From assembly GCA_905198125.1 (NCBI GenBank), contig CAJKBH010000015.1:1-64000 (forward strand): a stretch of DNA of 64,000 nucleotides, written 5' to 3'. Source of the stretch: an uncultured Porphyromonadaceae bacterium (GTDB taxonomy: Bacteria; Bacteroidota; Bacteroidia; Bacteroidales; Muribaculaceae). The notes under the pieces were generated by a model, which did no database searches, was not told the DNA's origin, and saw nothing but the letters and a program-made list of their open reading frames with translations. The position numbers were made by a program, and so were the translations under genes. This document shows positions 8,896 through 16,155 of the stretch, piece after piece; within the stretch, counting starts at the first letter, position 1, and every line of letters starts with the position of its first letter.

Positions 8896-9789
8896 ATGAA
8901 CGAAATAGGTAACAATATTAGCAACTCACAGCCTGGTGGGGAGAATGAAATTATTCTTTATCAGCCGGATTCCACACTTTCGTTGGATGTCAGGGTGGAG
9001 AATGAAACAGTATGGTTAAATCGCAATCAAATAGCTCTACTGTTTGATCGTGATGTAAAAACTATCGGCAAGCATATCAATAATGCTCTCAAAGAAGAAT
9101 TGGATGGACTATCAGTTGTCGCAAAATTTGCGACAACTGCATCTGATGGCAAGACTTATCAGGTCGATTACTATAATATCGAGATGATTACCTCTGTTGG
9201 GTATAGGGTTAAATCCAAACGAGGCGTTCAATTCAGAGTCTGGGCAAATAAAATCCTGAAAGATTACTTGTTGCGAGGTTACAGCGTTAATCAACGACTT
9301 CTTTGCATGGAGAATCGCATTGACCGTCGTCTGCTGGAGCATGATAAACGGCTTGATGAGTTGACCGACAAGGTCGATTTCTTCATTAGGACATCGTTAC
9401 CTCCCAAAGAAGGAATATTCTTCAACGGACAGATATTTGACGCGCACGAATTCATCTGCCGTCTTATCAAGAGCGCAAACGAAAGAATTATTCTGATTGA
9501 CAATTATGTCGATGAATCGGTATTGGTTCAGCTTGATAACCGTAATGAGGATGTGTCGGCGCTAATATACACCGGAGAGATAAGCAAGCCATTCCGACAA
9601 AGCCTAAACCGACATAACCGGCAGTATGCGCCCATAGATGTAAGGACGGCATTACGAATCCATGATAGATTCCTGATTATTGATGATTCTCTATATCATA
9701 TCGGCGCCTCGATAAAAGACCTCGGCAAGAAACTTTTCGCCTTCTCAAAGCTGGAACTTTCCCCTGATTATATCCTTTCCAATATTTGA
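8896..9789 (+). CDS. RhuM-family protein with PLD-like C-terminal segment
   Basis: The 297-residue protein has the RhuM (PF13310-type) N-terminal region at about residues 15-140: TVWLNRNQIALLFDRDVKTI, then GVQFRVWANKILKDYLLRGY. The N-terminal half resembles phage KilA-N/BRO-type DNA-binding modules. A charged helix (150-185) links to a C-terminal region containing ERIILIDNYVDES and IHDRFLIIDD, which looks like a half phospholipase-D-type (HKD-related) fold. RhuM was named in a Salmonella pathogenicity island, but its function is unknown; relatives are common on mobile DNA. The ATG at 8896 is chosen because the promoter lies inside the longer open frame. The gene is visibly AT-richer than its neighbours, which suggests transfer. 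Confidence 0.75.
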   Translation: MNEIGNNISNSQPGGENEIILYQPDSTLSLDVRVENETVWLNRNQIALLFDRDVKTIGKHINNALKEELDGLSVVAKFATTASDGKTYQVDYYNIEMITSVGYRVKSKRGVQFRVWANKILKDYLLRGYSVNQRLLCMENRIDRRLLEHDKRLDELTDKVDFFIRTSLPPKEGIFFNGQIFDAHEFICRLIKSANERIILIDNYVDESVLVQLDNRNEDVSALIYTGEISKPFRQSLNRHNRQYAPIDVRTALRIHDRFLIIDDSLYHIGASIKDLGKKLFAFSKLELSPDYILSNI

Positions 9790-9943
9790 GGTCGCAATTT
9801 GCAACATAAAGGGCAAAGTCGCAATTTATGAAGATAATAATCACGAAGAAGATCCAAAAAATATTCTGGTGTTGATAATATATGAAGACGGTATGTGATT
9901 AATACATTCCATTTTGAGCCAGATAATCCGTGAGGCTATAAAA

Positions 9944-9970
9944 CAAAAAAGAGAACCGGTGAGGTTCTCT
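9944..9970 (-). terminator. Terminator of tRNA-Ser
   Basis: An 8-bp perfect stem (AGAGAACC 9950-9957, GGTTCTCT 9963-9970) is followed on the minus strand by six Ts. It lies 8 bp beyond the tRNA 3' end. Confidence 0.85.
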
Positions 9971-9978
9971 TCTTTTGT

Positions 9979-10069
9979 TGGCGGAGAGGACGAGATTCGA
10001 ACTCGTGGTAGGATAATCTCCTACGTCAGTTTAGCAAACTGGTGGTTTCAGCCACTCACCCACCTCTCC
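9979..10069 (-). tRNA. tRNA-Ser (anticodon GCT), CCA encoded
   Basis: The minus strand folds as a class II tRNA. The acceptor stem GGAGAGG (from 10069) pairs with CCTCTCC, the discriminator is G, and the 3' CCA is encoded at 9979-9981. The anticodon loop is TTGCTAA, giving anticodon GCT (reads AGC and AGU). A long variable arm (GTAGGAG-ATT-ATCCTAC region) and the T-arm GTTCGAATC are present. Position 27-43 looks like a C-A mismatch. It has its own promoter and terminator. Confidence 0.95.
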
Positions 10070-10122
10070 ATTATGTTAATGGTTTTGACATCATTCGTCG
10101 GATGGTTCGGCCTTTCGGAGTG

Positions 10123-10154
10123 CAAAGTTAATACATTTTTCCGAATTTCCCAAT
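10123..10154 (-). promoter_or_regulatory. Promoter of tRNA-Ser
   Basis: Minus-strand TAACTTTG (10123-10130) has an ATTG (-33-like, 10151-10154) 20 bp upstream. It predicts transcription from about 10119, some 50 nt before the tRNA 5' end. Confidence 0.65.
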
Positions 10155-10280
10155 TCAACACCAAAAAATCTGTAAAATTTTCAGGGAAACAGGCATAAAC
10201 ATGTATATTCCGGGCAAACGTAGTCTACACCTCACACATTTACGAAGCCTAAAGATGAGAATAAAACAATGTAAGTCAGT

Positions 10281-10556
10281 GCCTCGGAGAGGCTGTTTCT
10301 CATTAACCCCACGATGGCCGGAGGGTGCAAAGCGACCCGACAGCCTTCGTGGGGTTATTGCCGAGATATGACAGCTTGGTCGCAGACCATGTCTCTCGCC
10401 ACACGCCTCTTGGTTCTGTGGTATGACGGGTGTGGAAGTACAGCGACATGGTCTTCGACCAAGCCTTGCTACGCCGTGTCTACCCCACGAAGGCCGGTGC
10501 CAGCTGTCGCTGTCGCCGCCCATCATGGGGTTATTGAGAAACAGCCTCTTCGAGGC
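10281..10556. mobile_element. 276-bp nested palindromic element, MITE-like
   Basis: Outer arms 10280-10317 and 10520-10557 are inverted repeats matching at about 35 of 38 positions. Inside lie a perfect 13-bp pair (10343-10355 with 10482-10494) and a 20-bp pair with one mismatch (10374-10393 with 10445-10464), so the whole unit could fold into one long hairpin. AGT occurs directly outside each end (10278-10280 and 10557-10559), a possible 3-bp target duplication. The open frames inside are not convincing genes. It fills the gap between tRNA-Ser and metY. Confidence 0.65.
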
Positions 10557-10670
10557 AGTAAAGTCCGATTGCCCATAAAGTCTGAGGAAAAATGATAAGG
10601 TTTGTCAAAGGATTAGTCTTATCTTTTGTTAATTATGGCGGGACAGGGGGATATGCGGTGGCTCGTCAAC

Positions 10671-10701
10671 TTGCATATTCCTAAAATATAGAGTAATTTT
10701 G
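10671..10701 (+). promoter_or_regulatory. Promoter of metY-metX-hom
   Basis: TAATTTTG (10694-10701) follows CTTG (10670-10673, one mismatch to TTTG) by 20 bp, giving a leader of about 110 nt. An interrupted inverted repeat ATATGC (10651-10656) / GCATAT (10673-10678) overlaps the -33 region and could be an operator. I could not fit a SAM riboswitch to this leader. Confidence 0.55.
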
Positions 10702-10815
10702 CAATTCCTGTTTTTGTACGTAGGATTTAGTCCAAAAGTGCTATTCAATAAAAGATTTATGGGATTGAGGTGTTATAAAAACTAAGTGCAATCAAACTAA
10801 AGAAGCTATCAGACT

Positions 10816-12120
10816 ATGAAGGAAAATAAGAAATTACGGTTTGCGACGCGGCAGATTCATGGCGGGCTGCATCCGGGCGAGAGCGGTAACGCGCGAGGTC
10901 TGGCCATCGTACCGACGGCGGCTTACCGGTTCCCGTCGTGCGAATATGCCGCCGATCTGTTCGAACTGTCTCAGCCCGGCAACATATATACCCGTCTCCA
11001 GAATCCCACAACGTCCAATTATGAGGAGCGCATAGCATCGCTTTACGGCGGTACGGGTGCGGTGGCGACGCCTTCGGGCATGGCGGCCATCTTCGTGACC
11101 GTCACCGCGCTGGCACAGGCCGGCGACAATATCGTCACCACGCCTTACCTCTACGGCGGCACATACAATCTGTTTCGCCACTCGCTACGCAAGCTCGGCA
11201 TCGAGGTGCGCATCTCGGCCGACGAGGCTCCGGAAGCTATCGCCAAGCTCTGCGACGACCGCACGCGCGCCGTGTTCATGGAGTCCATGGGCAATCCCAC
11301 CTGCGCCGTGCCCGATATGGAAGGGATCGCCAAGGTGGCTCACAACGCCGGTGTGCCTCTGATAGTCGACAATACGTTCGGTGCCGCGGGCTATCTCTGC
11401 AACCCCTTCGACTGGGGCGCCGACATCGTGGTGGATTCCGCCACGAAATGGATCAACGGCCACGGCACTGCCATGGGCGGCGTCATCGTCGACGGTGGCA
11501 CCTTCGACTGGAGCAACGGCAAATATCCGCAGATTGACGGCCCCTCCGACGGCTATCACGGCCTGAATCTGTACGAGACTTTCGGCAACGCCGCTTTCGC
11601 CGTGAAATGCCGCGTGGACGGCCTGCGCGATTTCGGCACATGCCCCTCGCCGTTCGACAGCTATCTGATGTGCCTCGGACTCGAGACGCTGTCGCTGCGT
11701 GTCCGTCACCAGGCGGAAGCCACCCGACGCCTCGCCGAATTCTGCGCCCAAAGCCCCTGTGTGTGCTCGGTGAGCTACGTAGGATTCGAGGATCATCCCA
11801 GCCATAAGAACGCAGAGAAATATTTCCGCGACGCGTCGTCGGGCGTGTTCACTATCGAGCTGGAGGGCGACTTAGATACCACCTCGCGCTTTGTGGAGGC
11901 GCTGGAGCTGTGCGCCCACATGACCATGATAGGGGACTCCATAACCGTGGTGACGCATCCGGCATCCACCACGCACAAGCAGCTGAGCGAGGCCGACATG
12001 CTGGCCGCAGGTGTAACCCCGACATTGCTGCGCATCAGTTTGGGATTAGAGGACGTGGAGGATATCATCGACGATTTCCGGCAGGCGTTCGAGAAATGCG
12101 GACTCGCTTCCAAAGCATGA
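10816..12120 (+). CDS. metY: O-acetylhomoserine sulfhydrylase (MetY-type)
   Basis: The 434-residue PLP enzyme of the Cys/Met metabolism family turns O-acetylhomoserine and sulfide (or methanethiol) into homocysteine (or methionine). The PLP lysine is Lys211 in DSATKWINGHGTAMGG. N-terminal TRQIHGG and ATPSGMAAIF are typical of the family, and the length of about 430 residues favours MetY over the shorter cystathionine gamma-synthases. It is the first gene of a three-gene methionine operon; metX begins 3 bp after its stop codon and makes its substrate. Confidence 0.95.
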   Translation: MKENKKLRFATRQIHGGLHPGESGNARGLAIVPTAAYRFPSCEYAADLFELSQPGNIYTRLQNPTTSNYEERIASLYGGTGAVATPSGMAAIFVTVTALAQAGDNIVTTPYLYGGTYNLFRHSLRKLGIEVRISADEAPEAIAKLCDDRTRAVFMESMGNPTCAVPDMEGIAKVAHNAGVPLIVDNTFGAAGYLCNPFDWGADIVVDSATKWINGHGTAMGGVIVDGGTFDWSNGKYPQIDGPSDGYHGLNLYETFGNAAFAVKCRVDGLRDFGTCPSPFDSYLMCLGLETLSLRVRHQAEATRRLAEFCAQSPCVCSVSYVGFEDHPSHKNAEKYFRDASSGVFTIELEGDLDTTSRFVEALELCAHMTMIGDSITVVTHPASTTHKQLSEADMLAAGVTPTLLRISLGLEDVEDIIDDFRQAFEKCGLASKA

Positions 12121-12123
12121 CTG

Positions 12124-13167
12124 ATGGCGCAACTGATATATAATCACCCGGAGCCGTTTGAATTGGAATTGGGCGGCCGTCTTGACAACCTGCAGATAGC
12201 CTACCACACCTACGGACAGCTGAACGAGGCGCGCGACAACGCGATATGGGTATGCCATGCCCTGACCGCCAACAGCGACGTGGCCGACTGGTGGCTGCAT
12301 ACGGTGGTGAAGGATGGCTTTCTCGATCCGGAGCGCTATTTTGTGGTATGCGCCAACATCTTAGGTTCATGCTACGGCACCACAGGGCCGATGAGCGTCA
12401 ATCCCGCCACCGGCCAGCCATATTACGGCCAGTTTCCCCGGCTGACCATGCGCGACCTGGCGCGGGCGCACCGCCTGCTCGCCGACCGGCTCGGCCTGAA
12501 TAAGATACACGCCCTGATAGGCGCCTCTGTCGGAGGCTTTCAGGCACTGGAATGGTGCTCGCTGGAACCGCAGCGGTTCCGCGACATGGTGCTGATAGGC
12601 ACCGCGCCCAAGGCGTCGCCCTGGAACATAGCCATCAACGAGACGCAGCGCATGGCCATACGCGCCGACGGCACCTTCGGCCAGCCGCGTCCCGATGCAG
12701 GAGCCGCCGGACTCGGAGCGGCCCGCGCCTTGGGACTGCTTACATACCGCGGTCCCGAGGGCTACAACCTGACGCAGCAGGACCATGCCGACCAGCCGTG
12801 TGCATTGCCGGGCCTTCCGGAGTATCACCGCGCCTGCACCTACCAGCAGCATCAGGGCCGGAAACTGATTGACCGCTTCGACGCATATTCCTACATGACC
12901 ATCCTCGACACCTTCGACACGCACGACATAGGGCGTGACCGCGGAGGGATAGGGAAGGCGCTGCAAAGCATATCCGATGCCGGAGTGCGGACATGCGTGG
13001 TGGGACTCTCCACCGACTTGGTGTTCACTCCGGCGGAGATGAAGGAGTTGGCCGCCATGATACCCGGCTCGGAATATCACGAAATTTCCTCGCCGTTCGG
13101 CCACGACGGCTTCTTAGTGGAGCACGGACAGCTCAACGCAATACTTAGACCTTTCTTAACACACTGA
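12124..13167 (+). CDS. metX: Homoserine O-acetyltransferase
   Basis: The 347-residue alpha/beta-hydrolase-fold enzyme acetylates homoserine with acetyl-CoA. The nucleophile elbow is GASVGGFQ (Ser135). The acid residue is probably the Asp in STDLVFTPAEM and the histidine is in GHDGFLVEHGQL. The family-typical TGPMSVNPATGQPY is present. It lies 3 bp after metY and 10 bp before hom, so substrate supply (Hom), activation (MetX) and sulfhydrylation (MetY) are encoded together. Strictly, acetyl versus succinyl specificity cannot be read by eye, but MetX proteins of this type are usually acetyltransferases. Confidence 0.95.
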   Translation: MAQLIYNHPEPFELELGGRLDNLQIAYHTYGQLNEARDNAIWVCHALTANSDVADWWLHTVVKDGFLDPERYFVVCANILGSCYGTTGPMSVNPATGQPYYGQFPRLTMRDLARAHRLLADRLGLNKIHALIGASVGGFQALEWCSLEPQRFRDMVLIGTAPKASPWNIAINETQRMAIRADGTFGQPRPDAGAAGLGAARALGLLTYRGPEGYNLTQQDHADQPCALPGLPEYHRACTYQQHQGRKLIDRFDAYSYMTILDTFDTHDIGRDRGGIGKALQSISDAGVRTCVVGLSTDLVFTPAEMKELAAMIPGSEYHEISSPFGHDGFLVEHGQLNAILRPFLTH

Positions 13168-13177
13168 AAACAAGATA

Positions 13178-14389
13178 ATGGAACAAATCAATATAGGACT
13201 TGTAGGCTTCGGCACGGTAGGCCAGGCGCTTTACGAAGTGGTGTCGAGTGCCCGCAACGCTCACGCCGCCGTAAAGCGCATTTGCGTGCGCAGCCTCGAC
13301 AAGCCGCGCAAGGTGCAGGTGCCGACCGCGCTGCTCACCACCGACGCCGCCGACATAGTGAACGACCCGGACATCCGCTTAGTGGTGGAGGTGATAGACG
13401 ACCCAGAGGCGGCATACCGTATAACCTGCGACGCACTGCGCGCCGGCAAGGACGTGGTGTCGGGCAACAAGGCCATGATAGCGCGCCATCTGCCCGAACT
13501 CATCGAGCTGCAGCAGGCCACGGGCCGCGCCCTGCTTTACGATGCCTCGTCGTGCGGCTCCATCCCCGTGATACGCAACCTGGAGGAATACTACGACAAC
13601 GACCTGCTGTTGGAGGTGAAGGGCATTCTGAACGGATCGTCCAACTACATACTGTCGCGTGTGTTCGATCACGGCGAGGAATATGCCGACGCCTTGGTAC
13701 GCGCACAGAAACTCGGATTCGCCGAGAGTGACCCGACGCACGACATCAGCGGCAACGACTCGCTCAACAAGCTGGTTATCATCACGCTGCACGCCATCGG
13801 CGTGTACGTGCCGCCAAAGGAGATATTCGTTTACGGCATCCCGACGCTGCGCGCCGAGGACATCAGGTATGCCCGCGAGAAGGGGATGAAAATCAAGCTC
13901 GTGGCCCAGGTGGTGAAGCTGTCGGATGCGAAGTTCACCATGTTCGTGATGCCCGAGTTCGTGGCGCCCAACCGCTATATCTATGCCGTTGACGACGAAT
14001 ACAACGGCGTGGTGATACGCGGCGAATGCTACGACCGTCAGTTCATGTTCGGCAAGGGAGCCGGAGGGCGCCCCACAGCCTCGTCGCTGCTGAGCGACAT
14101 CACGGCCCTGCGCCACAATTACCGCTACGAATACAAGAAGTCGGGCTTCAGTCCCCGTCCCGAATACACCGCCGACGTGACGCTGAAAATCTACGCCCGC
14201 TACGAGCACACCGACCTGCGCGCGGGGCTGCCCTGGATTGCTGTAAACGAGGAATACCGCTGCGACGACTACCGCTATGTGATAGGCGAGATACGGCTGT
14301 CGGACCTGATCACAGCCGCGCCGCTGCTCCGGGCCGACGACATCTTCCTGTGCAATTTTCCGCGCTTTTTCGCCGACCGCGACGACTGA
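13178..14389 (+). CDS. hom: Homoserine dehydrogenase
   Basis: The 403-residue enzyme reduces aspartate semialdehyde to homoserine. An N-terminal Rossmann motif (GLVGFGTVGQAL) is followed by the catalytic/oligomerisation domain with GILNGSSNYILSR and GFAESDPTHDISGNDSLNKL. There is no aspartokinase fusion and, from the length, little room for a standard C-terminal ACT domain, so feedback control may be weak or different. It closes the metY-metX-hom operon. The stop codon lies in the 5-nt loop of a 7-bp hairpin (CGCGACG/CGTCGCG, 14378-14396). Confidence 0.95.
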   Translation: MEQINIGLVGFGTVGQALYEVVSSARNAHAAVKRICVRSLDKPRKVQVPTALLTTDAADIVNDPDIRLVVEVIDDPEAAYRITCDALRAGKDVVSGNKAMIARHLPELIELQQATGRALLYDASSCGSIPVIRNLEEYYDNDLLLEVKGILNGSSNYILSRVFDHGEEYADALVRAQKLGFAESDPTHDISGNDSLNKLVIITLHAIGVYVPPKEIFVYGIPTLRAEDIRYAREKGMKIKLVAQVVKLSDAKFTMFVMPEFVAPNRYIYAVDDEYNGVVIRGECYDRQFMFGKGAGGRPTASSLLSDITALRHNYRYEYKKSGFSPRPEYTADVTLKIYARYEHTDLRAGLPWIAVNEEYRCDDYRYVIGEIRLSDLITAAPLLRADDIFLCNFPRFFADRDD

Positions 14390-14396
14390 CGTCGCG
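14378..14396 (+). terminator. Hairpin over the hom stop codon
   Basis: A perfect 7-bp stem with loop ACTGA contains the hom stop codon. There is no T tract, so it may protect the 3' end or attenuate rather than terminate fully. Confidence 0.4.
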
Positions 14397-14423
14397 CATT
14401 GTGCTGAATTAGGTCCTCAACTT

Positions 14424-14455
14424 TTTGGCTATTTGTCAATTTGTGTGTAACTTTG
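14424..14455 (+). promoter_or_regulatory. Promoter of pyrG-yidC
   Basis: TTTG (14424-14427), a 20-bp spacer and TAACTTTG (14448-14455) form a full match to the Bacteroidetes primary-sigma consensus. Transcription is expected near 14459, about 63 nt before the GTG start of pyrG. Confidence 0.8.
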
Positions 14456-14521
14456 CATCCCGAAGTGTTGTGCGGCTATGTGTCGTAGCGAGGCTTTATA
14501 ACAAAGTTAATTGCAAAAATT

Positions 14522-16141
14522 GTGGACACAAAGTACATTTTCGTGACGGGCGGAGTGGTGTCGTCGTTGGGCAAAGGCATCATTTCCAGTTCCCTGGCGC
14601 GGCTGTTGCTGAGCCGTGGCTACAGGGTTACAATCCAGAAGTTTGACCCATACATCAACATCGACCCGGGCACGTTGAACCCCTACGAGCATGGCGAATG
14701 CTACGTGACGGTCGACGGCCACGAGGCCGACCTTGACCTGGGTCATTACGAACGGTTTACCGACATCCGCACCACCCGTGCCAACAACGTCACCACGGGG
14801 CGCATCTATCAGAGCGTGATAGACAAGGAGCGCCGCGGCGACTACCTTGGCAAGACGGTGCAGATCATCCCGCACATCACCGACGAGATAAAGCGCAACG
14901 TCAAGCTGTTGGGCAACACGGGCGACTACGATTTCGTCATCACCGAGATCGGAGGCACCGTGGGCGACATAGAGTCGACGCCTTTCCTGGAGGCCGTGCG
15001 TCAGCTGAAGTGGGAGATGGGCCGCAACGCCCTGTTCGTCCATCTTACCTACGTGCCTTACCTCAAGGCCGCCAAGGAGCTTAAGACCAAGCCGACGCAG
15101 CACAGCGTCAAGCAGCTGCAGAGCCTGGGCATCCAGCCCGACATCCTGGTGCTGCGCACCGAGAAGGAACTGCCGGTGACCATGCGCCGCAAGGTGGCCC
15201 AGTTCTGCAACGTGGCGCCCGAGGCCGTGATAGAAAGTCTGGACCAGCCCACCATCTATCAGGTGCCGCTGCGCATGCACGAGCAGGGTCTGGACCAGAT
15301 GGTGCTGCATATAATGGGCGTGGGCGACGCTCCGGAACCCGACCTGACGCAGTGGAACACATTCCTGCACAAGCTGCAGACGGCCGACAAGACCGTGACC
15401 ATCGGCCTCGTCGGCAAGTACGTGGCCCTGCAGGACGCCTACAAGTCCATCTGCGAGAGTCTGATGCAGGCCGCTACTCATCTGGACCACAAGGTGAACA
15501 TCGTGTACGTCAACTCCGAGAAGGTGACCGAGGACAACGTGGAGGAGCAGCTGAAGGACATGGCCGGCGTGATCATAGCCCCCGGCTTCGGCCAGCGTGG
15601 CATCGAGGGGAAGTTCGTGGCCCTGAAATGGTGCAGGGAGCACGACGTGCCCACATTCGGCATCTGCCTGGGAATGCAGTGCATGGTGATAGAGTTCGCG
15701 CGCAACGTGCTGGGACTCAAGGACGCCAACAGCACGGAGATGGACTTCCACACTCCATACAACGTCATCGACCTGATGGAGGAGCAGAAGAACATCATGA
15801 ACATGGGCGGCACCATGCGGCTCGGGGCATACGCCTGCGAGCTGGCCGAAGGGTCGCGCGTGGCGCAGGCCTACGGCACCACCTCGATCAGCGAGCGTCA
15901 CAGACACCGCTTCGAGTTCAACAACGAGTTCCTGGACCGCTACGAGGCCGCAGGAATGAAATGCACGGGACGCAACCCCGACGCCAACCTGGTGGAGGTG
16001 GTGGAAATCCCCGGAAAACGATGGTATATAGGAACGCAGTATCATCCCGAGTATTCGTCGACGGTGCTGCATCCCAACCCGATATTCATTGACTTCGTGA
16101 AGGCCGCCATAGCCTACAGCGAAACCGAACAAAAGAAATAG
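14522..16141 (+). CDS. pyrG: CTP synthase
   Basis: The 539-residue enzyme aminates UTP to CTP with glutamine and ATP. The N-terminal synthetase domain begins KYIFVTGGVVSSLGKGI (P-loop-like) and the C-terminal class I glutamine amidotransferase carries the nucleophile Cys in GICLGMQCM and the His/Glu pair in QYHPEYSS. The start is a GTG; the next in-frame ATG would remove conserved residues. Length is normal. It is followed by yidC after 14 bp on the same strand. Confidence 0.98.
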   Translation: MDTKYIFVTGGVVSSLGKGIISSSLARLLLSRGYRVTIQKFDPYINIDPGTLNPYEHGECYVTVDGHEADLDLGHYERFTDIRTTRANNVTTGRIYQSVIDKERRGDYLGKTVQIIPHITDEIKRNVKLLGNTGDYDFVITEIGGTVGDIESTPFLEAVRQLKWEMGRNALFVHLTYVPYLKAAKELKTKPTQHSVKQLQSLGIQPDILVLRTEKELPVTMRRKVAQFCNVAPEAVIESLDQPTIYQVPLRMHEQGLDQMVLHIMGVGDAPEPDLTQWNTFLHKLQTADKTVTIGLVGKYVALQDAYKSICESLMQAATHLDHKVNIVYVNSEKVTEDNVEEQLKDMAGVIIAPGFGQRGIEGKFVALKWCREHDVPTFGICLGMQCMVIEFARNVLGLKDANSTEMDFHTPYNVIDLMEEQKNIMNMGGTMRLGAYACELAEGSRVAQAYGTTSISERHRHRFEFNNEFLDRYEAAGMKCTGRNPDANLVEVVEIPGKRWYIGTQYHPEYSSTVLHPNPIFIDFVKAAIAYSETEQKK

Positions 16142-16155
16142 AAAAGTAGAGAACA

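Noticed and set aside
10155..10595. Two open frames (one per strand) across the palindromic element
   Set aside because: Arg/Cys/Ser-rich translations without motifs; they follow from the inverted-repeat structure.
10702..10815. Possible SAM riboswitch in the metY leader
   Set aside because: I could not fit the conserved core of the SAM-I or SAM-II classes; a covariance-model search would be decisive.
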